Positions 22,215 to 34,849 are shown, numbered from the stretch's first letter. The stretch is 64,000 nt of DNA from Elgaria multicarinata webbii (GCF_023053635.1 NC_086173.1:142261197-142325196); one strand, 5' to 3'. Translations and numbers: made by a program. Notes: generated by a model not told the origin, from the letters alone.

Positions 22215-23060
22215 CACCATCACTGTACATGGTGCTGTACAGAGTACACAGTAAATAGCAAGACCCTGCCACATAGGCTTACAATCTAATAGAATCATAG
22301 TAAACAATAAGGAGGGAAAGAGAATGCAAACAGGCACAGGGAAGTGTAAACAGGCACAGTATAAAGTCAGAACAAAATCAATATTTAAAAGCTAAAGGGA
22401 AAAGAAAAGTTTTTAGCTGAGCTTTAAAAGCTGTGATTGAATTTGTAGTTCTCAAATGTTCTGGAAGAGCGTTCCAGGCGTAAGGGGCAGCAGAAGAAAA
22501 TGGACGAAGCCGAGTAAGGGAAGTAGAGGCCCTTGGGCAGGCGAGAAGCATGGCGTCAGAGGAGTGGAGCGCACGAGCGGGGCAATAGTGTGAGATGAGA
22601 GAGGAGAGATAGGAAGGAGCTAGACCGTGAAAAGCTTTGAAGGTCAACAGGAGAAGCTTATATTGGATTCTGAAGTGAATTGGAAGCCAATGAAGAGATT
22701 TCAGAAGTGGAGTAACATGGTCAGAGCGGCGAGCCAAGAAGATGATCTTAGCAGCAGAGTGGTGAACAGAAACCAACGGACTGATGTGAGAAGAAGGTTG
22801 CAGTAGTCCAACCGAGAAATAACCAATGCATGAACAAGAGTCTTGGCAGTAGAGACAGACAAAAATGATTGAATCCTGGCAATATTATACAGGAAAAAAC
22901 GACAGGATTTAGCTACTGCCTCAATATGAGGAATAAAGGAGAGCGAGGAATCAAATATAAAGCCAAGACTACGAGCTTCCTTGACCGGAGTAAGCGTAAC
23001 ATCATTGACAGTAAGAGAGAATGAGAGGTGAGGAGAAAGGTTATGGGGAAACAGTGTTAA
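22160..23060 (-). repeat. L2-type LINE, 5'-truncated (subfamily A)
   Basis: On the minus strand the RT C-terminal part is open (22776-22378) with 'AAKIIFLARRSDHVTPLLKS', 'HWLP' and 'LRPFSSAAPYAWNALPEHLR'. Upstream, 22790-23060 carries more RT sequence out of one continuous frame. The 3' tail ends in a (gat)n run at 22170-22215. The same subfamily is at 48920-49530. Confidence 0.75.
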
Positions 23061-23144
23061 ATGTTAGGAAAGGTTAGAATGGTCATCCAGTGAAGGATTT
23101 GCAGTCAGAAAAAATATTTGAGGGAAGGAAATACACACACGGCT

Positions 23145-23478
23145 CATCTACACCAAGCAGGATATTCCACTCTGAAAGCGGTATAGAAAATCCAGGCGCC
23201 ACACTACTGCTTTATAGCAGTATTGAAGTGTACTGACAACTGTTGGGGCCCATGACACATACCATATACCACTTTCATAACACTTTCATAGTGTTATATC
23301 CAGCTTGGTGTAGATGTGTCCTGGGCCCCAACAGTTGTCAGTGCTCTTCAGTAACACTATAAAGCAGTAGTTTAGCTCCTGCAGTGCAGTTGAATACCTC
23401 TATAAAGTAATAGTGTGGCTCCTGACTTTTATATACCGCTTTCATAGTGGAATACCCTGCTTGGTGTAGCTGAGCACA
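23145..23478. repeat. Foldback element ('ctacaccaagcagg')
   Basis: Left 'catctacaccaagcaggata' and right 'ccctgcttggtgtag' are inverted. Inside are further inverted copies of 'actgctttatagcag' and 'aacagttgtcagt'. A second copy is at 46386-46634. Confidence 0.6.
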
Positions 23479-23548
23479 CAGTAAAGCTTCAACGTACAGC
23501 AAAAGCTACAGAAGTAGGAATGAGTGAACTTAATTTCAGATACATTGA

Positions 23549-24312
23549 ATGTCTCACTTATACTTTATTCCAGTGATTTATTCCAGGCACAGTTACAAAA
23601 TGGGGGATATTTGGCTCAGCAATACTACAAATGAGAAGGATCTTGGAATTGTTGTAGATCGCAAGCTGAATATGAGCCAACAGTGCAATATGGCTGCAAG
23701 AAAGGCAAATATTATTTTGGGCTGCATTAATAGAAGTATAGCTTCCAAATCACGTGAGGTACTGGTTCCTCTCCATTCAGCCCTGGTTAGGCCTCATCTA
23801 GAGTACTGTGTCCAGTTCTGGGCTCCACAATTCAAGAAGGATGCAGACAAGCTGGAGCGTGTTCAGAGGAGGGCAACTAGGATGATCAGGGGTCTGGAAA
23901 CAAAGCCCTATGAAGAGAGACTGAAAGAACTGGGCATGTTTAGCCTGTAGAAGAGAAGATTGAGGGGAGACATGATAGCACTCTTCAAATACTTAAAAGG
24001 TTGCCACACAAAGGAGGGCCAGGATCTCTTCTCGATCCTCCCAGAGTGCAGGACACAGAATAACGGGCTCAAGTTAAAGGAAGCTAGATTCCATCTGAAC
24101 ATCAGGAAAAACTTCCTGACTGTTAGAGCAGCATGACAATGGAATCAGTTGCCTGGTGAGGTTGTGGGCTCTCTCACACTAGAGGCCTTCAAGAGGCAGC
24201 TGGACAAGCATCTGTCAGGGATGCTTTAGGGTGGATTCCTGCATTGAGCAGGGGGTTGGATTCGATGGCCTTGTAGGCCCCTTCCAACTCTGTTATTCTA
24301 TGATTCTATGAT
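23549..24312 (+). repeat. CR1 LINE, 5'-truncated with intact 3' end
   Basis: The C-terminal RT part is open at 23549-23950 ('VPLHSALVRPHLEYCVQFWA', '[15 protein letters not shown]'). It continues out of frame to the 3' end with 'cttcctgactgttagagcag' and the 'attctatgattctatgat' terminus typical of CR1. A second, very similar copy is at 26385-27008. Confidence 0.85.
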
Positions 24313-24397
24313 TTTAACATTAAGATGTAATGTAGAACAGGTCTGTCTTAATTGTGTGCTGTGAAATCAGACCTGTGACCAAGGCCATGTTTGGGTG

Positions 24398-24612
24398 GGC
24401 ACGCCCCTTTGGGGGCTGGACATGCTGGTGAGCACACCCCCTTGGGGGCTGGACATGTTGGTGGGCACACCCCCTTGGGAGCTGGACATGCTGGTGGGCA
24501 CGCCCCCTTGGGGGCTGGACATGCTGGTGAGCACACCCCCTTGGGGGCTGGACATGTTGGTGGACACGCCCCCTTGGGGGCTGGACATGTTGGTGGGCAC
24601 ACCCCCATGGGG
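24398..24612. repeat. 33-bp minisatellite
   Basis: The motif 'ggctggacatg' recurs at exact 33-bp steps (24416, 24449, 24482, 24515, 24548, 24581 for 'ctgga'). Because 33 is a multiple of three, all frames on both strands stay open, giving several false repeat-protein frames. It lies inside the right end of the hAT-like element. Confidence 0.9.
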
Positions 24613-25137
24613 CGGCTATGTTGTCCTCCTTTTTGGTTTCCAAAATATGGTCACCCTAGATTAGCAGGCATAGAAAAGGTACCAGAACAAAAAAACAATT
24701 AGACATTGTCAACTTGCAGACAGCAATTGATGCCAAAAGAATCCAGGTTATTGCCAAGTGAGAAAGTGTCAAGGGATTATCATCTGAAACAAATCAGGAG
24801 GTGGCGCCAATAAACAGAGGAAAGGTAGACCCTGGGGAAAGCCCATGTCGCTATAGGAGACTCTATTATATAAGTAAGAACAAAAAAGTGGGAGAGGGTG
24901 ACTTGGGGAAATCATGGAATGAAAACCCCAGCAAGAATTTAAAAATACAGAGTGCTCGTCCATATCAAAAGTGTCACACGGGTGGCAGCAGGAAGTGCAT
25001 CTGCTTTATGGAATCATGCCCCTCCCCAAGACATTCCTAAGTAAGCATGCTCTACTTTCTGAGCAAATCTGTTTGCTAATGAGATCAGGATGCTGGTTTG
25101 GACTAAGAAGTAGGAAAACTTGCCGCCTTCCAGATGT

Positions 25138-25860
25138 TTTTATTTATTTATTTACAATATTTATATACTGCTCCCCATTCAAAATTTCAGAGCGCTGTAC
25201 AAGACAAAATAAAAACACATTAAAATAGTTTTTTGAAAAAGCAAAATGCAAAGTAAACCGTGGCTGGTCATCAAGAGAAGACTTCTTAGAACAATGACGT
25301 TTTCAGGAAGTGCCGAAAGGAATACAAAGGGCTCCTGCTTGGCCTCCAGAGGCAGAGAATTCCATAGGAGGGAGGCTACCACGCTGAAGGTTCTTCCCTT
25401 GGTGGACTCCAATCGGAGGGTAGGTCTATGTGGAACCACCAGGAGCATGCGCTCAGATGACCTCAGTGATCTGGCAGGTTGATAGGGGAGAAGGCGCTCT
25501 CTCAGGTATCCTGGTCCCAGGTTGTTTAGGGCTTTGTACACTAATACAAGAACCTTAAACCTGGCCCGGTAGCAAATAGGCAGTCAGTACAGTTTGCTCA
25601 GCAAAGGACTTACAAGCTGGAAAGGGGCATCTCCGGACAGCAGCTGAGCTGCAGCATTCTGCACTAGCTTGAGCTTCTGGAGCAACTGTAAGGACAGCCC
25701 CACATAGAGCACATTGCAGTAATCCAATCTTGAGGTTACCAATGCCTGTACCATCATGGCCAAGCTATCCCTGTCCAGGAGAGGCCATAGCTGGCGAACC
25801 TCAGATACCCTATCCCTGGACTAGGCCAATCCTGTGGTAAAAAATAGCTTAGAGACCTGG
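25138..25860 (-). repeat. L2-type LINE 3' part
   Basis: On the minus strand the RT end is open at 25541-25179: 'NNLGPGYLRERLLPYQPARS', 'RTFSVVASLLWNSLPLEAKQ'. The RT sequence extends, broken, up to about 25860. The 3' end carries 'atataaatattgtaaataaat'. Confidence 0.75.
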
Positions 25861-26384
25861 GAACACCCTAATTGTGCAGGTTATGCTACTGAGTTCCTCT
25901 TCCCCCTGCTAATATCAGCATAAAGCCCATTGCAAGAAGTTCTGTGGTTTAAGAGCCCCATGGTATCTCAATATTGTTTCTGTCCCTCTTCTCCACTCCC
26001 CGTAATCAGCTTGTTTTCAGTCACAGCATCAGACACATATTATTTTATGATGATGATGATGATGATGATTTCTTTTCCTCTTGCAAAGAACCTAAGGCAG
26101 CTTACAAAACCCCCTACATATTCAGAGAAATTTAATTCATAATGATGCAATAAGAATGTCCATGAAACTCAAAAGTATCAGTTGGAACTTTAAGCCTGGC
26201 AATTCTGGAATGGCATGAGGAATCACAAGCTCTCCGTGATTTCCAGGCTGGAACTGTTAGCTCATTTCAAAGTCTCTCTTTTCACTTGTTTGCTCTCCCA
26301 CTGCTATTGCGCCCACACCATACCATCCCACTCCTTCTCCTTCCCCCTCCAGTTCATTGGTTCTTGTTGTTGATGAACACTGTG

Positions 26385-27008
26385 TGATATGGCTGCAAGA
26401 AAGGCAAAAGATATTTTTGGGCTGCATTAATAGAAGTATAGCTTCCAAATCACGTGAGGTACTGGTTCCTCTCTATTTGGCCCTGGATAGGCCTCATCTA
26501 TAGTATTGCGTCCAGTTCTGGGCTCCACAATTCAAGAAGGACACAGACAAGCTAGAGCATGTTCAGAGGAGGGCAACCAGGATGATCAGGGGTCTGGAAA
26601 CAAAGCCCTATGAAGAGAGACTGAAAGAACTGGGCATGTTTAGCCTGGAGAAGAGAAGATTGAGGGGAGACATGATAGCACTCTTCAAATTCTTAAAAGG
26701 CTGTCACAGAGGAGGGCCAGGATCTCTTCTCAATCCTCCCAGAGTGCAGGACACGGAAAAACTGGCTCAAGTTACAGGAAGCCAGATTCCGGTTGGAGAT
26801 CAGGAAAAACTTCCTGACTGTTAGAGCAGTACGACAATGGAACCAGTTACCTAGGGAGGTTGTGAGCTCTCCCACACTAGAGTCATTCAAGAGGCAGCTG
26901 GACAACCATCTGTCAGGGATGCTTTAGGGTGGATTCCTGTATTGAGCAGGGGTTGGACTTGATGGCCTTATAGGCCCCTTCCAACTTTACTATTCTATGA
27001 TTCTATGT
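26385..27008 (+). repeat. CR1 LINE, 5'-truncated
   Basis: Closely similar to the copy at 23690-24312, from 'atggctgcaagaaaggcaaa' to the 'ctatgattctatg' end. It includes '[20 protein letters not shown]' and the 'caggaaaaacttcctgactg' 3' region. Confidence 0.85.
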
Positions 27009-27009
27009 G

Positions 27010-27345
27010 ATGGAGGTGGCAGCCTTCCACTTCGCTCATTGGAGCTCCTATGGGAATTAACCAAAATGCTTACAGCTCCCTCATTTTTAAAGATAAAAAC
27101 CCTGAGAGCTCTGAGAGCTCTAAAGTAGGTCTTTAGGTATGCCAAGTTTGAATCAGATTGGTTCGTCCCTTGATTTGTAGGATTATTTTAAAAAGTTAAT
27201 TAACCAAAATGCTTACATTTGCATAATTATTAAAGATAAAGAGATTACACTTGCCATGTTGATAGGTCTTAAGTAGGGTTTTAGGCTTGCCACGTTTGAA
27301 TCAGATTGGTTCATCCCTTGTTTTTTTAGGAATTTTTAATTTTTC
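27010..27345. repeat. Non-autonomous repeat ('gcttacagctccctcat')
   Basis: Two sub-repeats with 'aaccaaaatgcttac', 'ttaaagataaa' and 'tttgaatcagattggttc'. Relatives are at 38690-38870 (opposite strand), in the 155-bp array region at 53.7-54.7 kb and at 62225-62330. Confidence 0.4.
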
Positions 27346-27539
27346 CCCTTAAACCATTGTCCTGATAATGTCCTGATAATTCACCAATGTGAAATTCCAC
27401 CTGTTTGCATCTGTCGAGGATCAGTTTTCCTTTACTTTGATAATGGGCAGCTGTGCACCTCCACTTCATAAAATAGAGATCTGCTGGGTCCTCAGCACAC
27501 ACCCCTAACAAAGGAAAAAAAGGGAGGACCACACTACAT

Positions 27540-27735
27540 GGAGACTTCAAGGTGCATTAAATGTGCTTGGGGAAAATAATCCAGATCTTCCCCATTCTAG
27601 GGAAAGATGGAAAAGGCTGGGGAAGAGGTGGGGTGTCTGCAGGATAAGACAGGCGTCACGTGAGTACCGTGCTGTGAAACTGCACACCAGGCATGGTGAT
27701 AGTGCATTAAATCACTGGTGTGATGGTCCTAGGAG
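27540..27735 (+). repeat. Repeat family with 'gagtaccg...caccaggcatgg'
   Basis: Shares 'ggggaaaataatccaga', 'gtcacgtgagtacc' and 'gcacaccaggcatgg' with 35735-35915 and, inverted, with 37605-37835. A three-copy non-coding family, type unknown. Confidence 0.5.
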
Positions 27736-27829
27736 AGGCAAGGTACCTGTCGTGTTTATGCTTGTTCTCTCTGCCATTCACATGTTCTGGCAAGCTGACA
27801 CGAGACACTCACATCAGTGAGACTTCTTT

Positions 27830-29290
27830 TATTGAGGAAGTTACATGGTAGACAAGCTTTCTGAAATTATCTTTAAGGCAAACACTCGGAGATGGGGGGG
27901 TGAATAGGGTACGCTAATAACAGCTTTGAGCTTCTCCAGATGCCACATACGCTGGCACCTCAAAGGGACATGGCTAATTTCTTAAAACGAAGTCTCAGGA
28001 AAGGTTGCTCTGAGCCACCAGAGCCGGGCAGAGAGAACTTTCACGGACTTGTCAGTCTCAGCCTACCACTACTGAGCTGACCCTGTTACCATGACTTCAG
28101 AAAAGTTTAAACCTGAGGCCCAGGAGTCCCACCCTTCTGCTAAGGACTGAGTCTGGGCACAAACACGGAATCTACAGCATATGCAAGTCTATGAAAAGCT
28201 TCACTACTTTTCATAGCACAGTTCTTAGATGGCCAAATAGCAAAGCGTCTATGTGCAGAGTGCTTTCAAAGTCTCAAGTGGAATGGAAACGGAATCCAAA
28301 GCAGGAGGAAGGTCAGGCATTGCGTCAAGAGATGAAACCTAGCAAAGCTGCACTAGCCTTTAAGGCCTATTCAAAGCCACTGGACAGACAGGTCCTCTGA
28401 CCTGTAAACCATTCCCATGTGCCAAGAGGGCAGGGTGTTATAATCTACTTCAAGAGCTGCCCCCAAACATTCCGAAGTTCTCAGAGAACCAGCTGCTTCA
28501 AGGCCAGGGAAAGGAGTGACTACTCCCACGGGAACTGCTTACAGAGATAAGCTTGCAGAGAACGTCTGACATTGTCAAACTATTTCCTAATAAATCTAAT
28601 CACTAGGTACAAGGCCTATACCTGACAGCACCCACCACTGGCACCTTGTTCTGGCAGGCAAGAAGCCTAGTGATTTCAGCAGCAGCAGCCTTTCCTCTGG
28701 GAAGAGACTCAGCAGCAGTGTGGCACGTTACCTGGCCGGGGGGTGGGGGGAGAGACACCCAATGATCTCAGCAGCATGGCCCCATGCCTTAGGGAAGAAA
28801 GCTGGGGGGACTTATACAGTTTAGAGAAAAGCAGTGACATCACTGTTCATAAGCACTGGAAAAGATGCTGCTTGCTATGGGAAAAAGACTGAGCTGGCCT
28901 TTAATCCCATATAACAAAAGAGGGTGCTTGGGGATGATGGCTGTACATGCCAGAAACAAAAGTTTTACTGGGTCTTTCTTAACAAAAGGTGACCTTACAT
29001 GCTAATGACTGACTTACAAGGCAGGTGTCTAGGCTGTCCAGGTGTATTACTAATGATCACTCCTGCTAGCCAGCATTCATATTCTGTTAAATTTTATCCC
29101 ACTTTTGCCTTTGGGGAATGCATTTTAGGAGGTTTGTTAGAAACTGAATTGCTTGATCCAGCCTTATGTGATTGCTCTCAGCCCTGTTCCTCTGCCTTTC
29201 TCCCAAGTAGGGATGAAGACGCCTTGACTTTTTGACTGTCTCAAAATGGAGTCAGTACTGTTCACTCACAAGAGAGCAACTTTGTAACAT
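27830..29290 (-). mobile_element. Possible LTR-type fossil
   Basis: The right part (28915-29290) is related to 21880-22143, with the shared 'gccagcattcatattctg' and 'caaaatggagtcagta'. A minus-strand AATAAA lies near 27827. Read as an old LTR-type remnant without recognisable internal genes. Boundaries and family are uncertain. Confidence 0.3.
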
Positions 29291-29699
29291 TGCTTCCTGA
29301 TCATGCCTTCATGGGCAATCCATTCACTTCCCTTGGAGCATTGCTATTTTACTGCCAGGGCTGGGGGGAGGCGCTTGTGGGATTTACTGTCTCAAGTGGA
29401 GAAACAACTTGGTTAGCCTCAGGTATAATGTACCTTGATGTGGGTGGATGGGGCGGTGTCACTGTTAGCTGCTGCATGTCAAAAAACAAAATGTTTTGGG
29501 CTAGCCCTATCTAGGACACTGGGTACCTGGCTCCTCAGGCAATTCAACACGAGAAGCCTCTCTGCATTCAGGCTTTTATTTCCAAGATCAGATTATACAG
29601 ATAGTGATTTCAAAGACTTGTGAAACAGCTTGCAGCATTCAAAATTCCGCACCACAAACAACTGACCTCTTCAGAGTAGGGTCCCCTCAACTTGACTCT

Positions 29700-30085
29700 G
29701 GGAACTTAAGAACATACGAAGTGTCTTGCTGGACCAGACTAAGGGTCCATCTAGTCCAGCACTCTGTTCACACAGTGACCAACAAGCAAGATACGTGTGC
29801 AGCCCCAGCAACTGGTGTATATATGTTTACTGCATCTAATATTGGAGGTAACACATAGCTATCAGGACTAGTAGCCACTGATAGCCTTCTTCAAGAATTT
29901 ATCCAATCCCCTTTTAAAGCCATCCAAATTGGTGGCTATCACTACTTCTTGTGGTAGTGAATTCCATAGTTTAACTATGCGCTGTGTGAAGAACACCTTC
30001 CTTTTATCTGTCCTGAATCTCCCACCAATTAGCTTTTTGGGATGACCCTGGGTTCTAGTATTTTGAGAGAGGGAGCAGATAAAAA
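29700..30085 (-). repeat. CR1-related LINE 3' region (second subfamily)
   Basis: Contains 'tagtccagcactctgttcac', 'tggtagtgaattccatagtt' and 'gggatgaccctgggttctag'. The inverse copy at 62320-62728 shows the same order, and a shorter piece is at 39530-39705. The order of the tail parallels the CR1 3' region. Confidence 0.55.
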
Positions 30086-30419
30086 CTAAGATTGGGAAGA
30101 CCAGTTAAGATCGGAAGACAATCTTAAACTAAAATCCTTTCAACATTGTAGTTTCTGCCAAACGATTGACATCCATAAAGCCGATACCAAATTATCATAA
30201 ACTTGAGTGCATAGACTTCCCGAGAGTCTTCAGTCCTGGTAGATTTCCAAGCGCAAAGATGTTGATCTCCATGAGGTCTCATCAGCTAGGACTTACTTTG
30301 AATTCCAGCGTACGCCTATTTAACACCTCTCTACTGACCACTGTTCCCAACCTGAATGTTTAGCCCATAAACACGGACAACACCGCTGTTCCTGCCTCTT
30401 GGTTTGATGCCTTACCCTG

Positions 30420-30925
30420 GGGAAATATCGCAGGCATGTCTACACCATAGGGTGTAGAGGGAGGGAGGGGAAAGGATCGCAGAATTACCTGCTTTTGCAA
30501 TCCTCCTCCAGTGTCTTGATGGCTGCACGACGTCCCGGAAGAAAGAGGACATTGCGGCCGCCATTTTATTATTATTATTACAGGGAGACAGAGCGCAATT
30601 ACGCTCCACCAAAAAGTGAGTTAAAAAAATAATTCTGAACACGCTCCCCACCCGCCACCCCTGATGGGCACAGACTGCCCCTGTGCAGCTCTGTGTCCAT
30701 TTTAAGAGCCCTGCTACTTGCAGGGAAGAAGGATGACGTGGGAGCAGTGGCCACATGGCCCATGCTCCTCGGGATGGTCCCGGGACCACAGAAAAAATGT
30801 TTTTGCCACAGTCTCAGATATCCCGGGGAAAGTCCCTGGTCATCTCGGGTTGCCCCCGGGATCCCCTGTGCATCTTTTAGGCACACAGGGATGATACAGG
30901 GATGACCCTGGAATATAGGGCTAGT
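30420..30925. repeat. GC-rich non-autonomous repeat
   Basis: Contains 'aggacattgcggccgccatt' and many 'cccggga'-type words, ending 'cagggatgaccctggaatat'. It has the look of a MITE, but I cannot name the family. The open frames within it resemble no protein. Confidence 0.35.
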
Positions 30926-31706
30926 GTGTCATGCCCCCCATCTGTCCTCTTCAGAATACTCTCATTCTCCAGTTTCCACCATCTTAAGTACTAAATCATG
31001 GAGGTGACATGAAGCATTATTTTGGAGCCGGGCTAGATCTGAAGCTACACTCCCTGTTGTCATGTAATCAGTTGCAGAGTGAGGCTGTTCCAGGTTCCCA
31101 AGCCTTGAAGCTTCCACTACAGTACTGGAATCTAAATCATCCCTCTCGGATTCAGAACCAGAACCAGATTCCTCAGTGCTAAGGTGCCCTGTGACGTTTG
31201 GGCCAGTCCCCACAAGCACACACTCAGCTCATGTGGGACACCAGCCTAGTTGATTTGGCCTTCTTGTAAACACAGGTCACCTGAGAGCAAGGCCCAGAGA
31301 ACACCCAATGACATTATTGCATCTGCACTTTGTAGAGGGAGACTAATGCCTACCAACTAGCTGTCTTTCAGAAAGTTTGTCCACTGTCACTGGTCTTCTC
31401 AATGAAGCTCTGGTGGGACATAATTAGAAAACTGTGGCAGTAGAGTGCACAGTAGATGCTTAGACATTTTGGCAGCCCATCTGCACTTTCATGGACTATA
31501 GTCCACTTCATCAAATGCAACAGAAACAGGAAGGGTGACTGCTTTTAAAAGAGCAGGAGGAGGTGATATTCATCGGCCCAAATGAAACTATCCCATGAAG
31601 AAGCTTCCTAAGTTCATACAATTCTGGCTTTAAAACTGGGATTGTTCTAAAGTTAATATTTTTTTTCTTTCCCTTCCTAACTCATCGACTTAAACTTATC
31701 CAAAGG

Positions 31707-31712
31707 TTTATT
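31707..31712 (-). promoter_or_regulatory. Candidate polyadenylation signal of the ABHD6-like gene
   Basis: AATAAA on the minus strand about 350 nt after the stop codon at 32058. Confidence 0.4.
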
Positions 31713-32057
31713 TTTATAATGGTATGAAAGACAGAACCCTCCGCTGTTCTACACTCTCAGATTAGTAGTTTCATTTCCAACCACAAGTGAATATAAAAGC
31801 TGCCCATTAATGCAAATAGTAAAGCACAAGGAAGTTCTTGTTGGGCAATTATAGGAATAAGATCTTGTCGCACAAGAAGAGTCGTCAGTTATCATCATGG
31901 CCTAATTATTACAGGTAATGATGCAGGAAAAGCAAGAAATCTATGCAGAGGAAAGTAACTATTTCTTGAGCAAACCACTGTAGACATCCACAGCACCATT
32001 TCCATTGTTCTTCTCTTCAGATTAGAAGCTCAATGTCCAAATTACTTCATTCTTGAC

Positions 32058-32231
32058 TTATGCCGTTTTCTTATTCTTCATGCAACAAATGGATTTGTAG
32101 AAGTCCAAGAGGAGTCTTGAGATTTCCTTGGGCCAATCTAGTAGCATGAAGTGTCCACATTTCTCCAGTAGGTGTACTTGGGTATTCGGAATAGCGTTGG
32201 CTAAAATTTCTGCCCCATATGGATCCAATAT
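32058..32231 (-). CDS. ABHD6: ABHD6-like coding exon 8 (terminal)
   Basis: Encodes residues 282-338, from 'ILDPYGAEILANAIPNTQVH' to 'KKTA', then TAA. Contains the triad histidine in 'LLEKCGHFMLL'. Acceptor 'gctattcag'. Confidence 0.93.
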   Translation of the reverse strand: MLDPYGAEILANAIPNTQVHLLEKCGHFMLLDWPKEISRLLLDFYKSICCMKNKKTA

Positions 32232-34849
32232 CTGAATAGCAAAGAATGGAAATACAGCAAATCATTTCCTGGCATCCACTTTTTTAAGGCTGTAGAAAGG
32301 GCGAAGAGGGTGCTGAAGACCAAGAACGAGGATTCAACAAGTGGAATGCAAGACTTCTGGCGAAAGATGGTCTAAATCAATGTTGAATCTGAACAATGGA
32401 AGGAGCCTATATAACTCTAAGAAGCACCTTGCAATTATAAACCCAGCCAGAAGGCTAAAATCTCTCACATATTCCTGGAAACAGACTCACACGTGTGTAA
32501 TTCCATATCTCCTGGTACTGAAATCTACCCTTCTGCAAAAAGACTGACTGCAAATGCAAAACCTTAATTATGAATACCTGGAATTTTGAATGGCCATTTC
32601 AAATATGGGAAATCTGGAAAAAAAATTGTAATTTGGGTGACCTCTGCAGTCTGATGCCATAGAAGCATAAGCAGCAGTTTCTGGGAACCACTACTGGTAC
32701 CAGTTAGTCCTTCCCAGATTATCACTTTTCAGGGGAAACCATAGTTACCACTCCCCCATTTGGTGCAGAGCTGTGTGAGAAGGCTTCTTCTATACATTGT
32801 AATACATTGTTGTTGTATTGAACACAGCACTCATATAATTACAGAATCATAGAATAGTAGAGTTGGAAGGGGCCTATAAGCCATCAACCCAACCCCCTGC
32901 TCTTTTGAACTTTGCATACATTTGTGCTAAAACAATGCCTTAACTCTTTGGGTTGTCTATACATCTTCTAAGCCCTGCAATGGCTGTGCAGTGGGGCTGC
33001 GTTGGTTATACAACACAGACTTGCAGCCACTGCAGGGCTTTTACATGAAGCTGCACTTTAAAAAAAGTCAGGGACTTTCCCTGACTTTTTTCTTCAAAGC
33101 GAGGTCACCACGGCCCTTCCATCATGTGGCCTTGCTCCAGCATCGAACCAGGGGCGTTCCAGGGCGGACGGTGAAGCACCTACAACACTTAGGTTAAACC
33201 AAGGCTATTTGAGATGGGTGTACCAGGGACCCTAGAATTTTAGCCTTAGTTTTCCCCCCTACAGTGGCGACCCCTGATTGGTCTCCGCAAGCCCGGCAGA
33301 GGGTAAGGGGTGGGCCTAGCAAGCTGAATGGCCACCAGAAAGCTCACGCTGCCTCTCACCATCAGGATTACCCGCCGGCACCCTGGAGAAGTGAAACCGC
33401 GGGATTTCGTGGTAAAGCAGCAGCAACGCAGTACCGTGAAGCCAGGGCCTTTGTGCTGTTTCACTGACTCTTTCTACTGTGAATAGTCCTTTAATTGAAA
33501 GTTAAAACTTCCTAAATAATTAGTTAACTTTAAGAAAGTCACAACAGCTATAAATAGAATTAAAACAACAGTATAACAGCAAGAAACATTGTGTCAGATT
33601 AAAGAGAACATTGCATATGGCTGGATTTTGGGCGCTTCTAAAAAAGAAAGCTTTTATTGTGCAATTGCCCTGCCTTGTACATGGAATTTTACAGGGCCCC
33701 CAGACAACATCATTGCCTTCACTTTGTAAACCTTCCATCTTTCCCCACCACTTCTTCCATCCTTTTTCTCACCACAGAATATTTGTTAATATACTAATTC
33801 TATGAAAAGTACACATACCTTATCATCCTTTCCCCAGATGATCTGTGTGGGAGCTCTGATCTTGCTCATGTTGTCATGAAGGTGATACCTGGACTCCCCA
33901 CTGGAAAAGTCCAGAAAACCTTCCCAATGAAGAAGCAGATTTGCTATATTAAAATATCATTCTCGGAGACATGTGCTCTATCCCCAGGCTTCTCCCACCT
34001 ACCCTTCTTTCTGGCCTATTCTATCTCCTCCTGCCCCATTACCTCTTATTCATTCATTCAATCATTCACTTAAATATTTATAAATCACCTTTCTTAACCA
34101 AATCCAGCAAAGGACTTTCCTACCCGCTACCCCCCACTCCCAAACTGCTCTTCCTAGCCTCTCAGTCCCACCAACATCCCAGGCACACCCAGGCTGCTCC
34201 AAGGCTCTGGAACTCCGTTCCCAGGGAGGCTAGACTGGCTCCCTCTGTGCTACAGTTTCAGAGGCAGGCAAAAACTTTTTTTGTTTGTTTCAGCAGGCTT
34301 TTGGAACTATTCTGGACCTGTGTTAATGTATTGGAAACTCCCCCCCCCCTTTAACCTTTTACAGTTTTTAACATTTTTAACATGTTTTTAATTTTACTGT
34401 AGGTTTAATTCTAATTTTACCTTTTGGGGTTTATATTTATATGTTTTAATTGTACAAGTTTTAATTTTGTAAACTGCTTGAAGTCCCAGTACTGGGAAAA
34501 AGCCGGGATATAAATATATATCCCTGTGCCCCTTCCTAGAGTCAGAATACCTAAAGATGGTAGTGCACGCACTAGTAACTTTGAGGCTCGACTTCTGCAA
34601 TGTGCTCTACATAGGGCTACCTTTGTGCCTAGTCCAGAAACTTCAGCTAGTTCAAAATATGGCAACCAGGCTGGTCACCAGTAGACCTAGGGGTGACCAC
34701 ATTACACCAAGGGGGCCTATCAAGGGGGATTTTAGGATGTTTTTAGGATGTTTTAACAATGTATATTATGGTCTTAATTCAGTTTTATGTACTTTATATT
34801 TACTGTTGTTCCTTGCCTCAATCAACATGGAGAGGCGGGTAAGAAATAA

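Larger units (their letters stand above)
18062..24657. mobile_element. hAT-like element enlarged by nested insertions
   Basis: The left end 'cagggtgacc' (18062) and right end 'ggtcaccct' (to 24657) are inverted to each other and flanked by identical 8-bp copies of AGATTAGC (18054-18061 and 24658-24665). The right 350 bp match the right end of the shorter relative at 43622-44726 ('cttaattgtg', 'aatcagac', 'gtgaccaaggcca', 'ttgtcctcctt'). Both have an internal hairpin near the left end. The 6.6-kb length comes mostly from later insertions: L2 ends, an L2 RT fragment, a foldback element and a CR1 copy. No transposase frame is seen. Confidence 0.6.

Noticed and set aside
22138-22215. Poly-histidine tract in an open frame
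   Set aside because: It is the (gat)n tail of an L2 copy read on the minus strand.
24320-24702. Several overlapping repeat-protein-like frames on both strands
   Set aside because: They come from a 33-bp minisatellite; a period divisible by three keeps every frame open.
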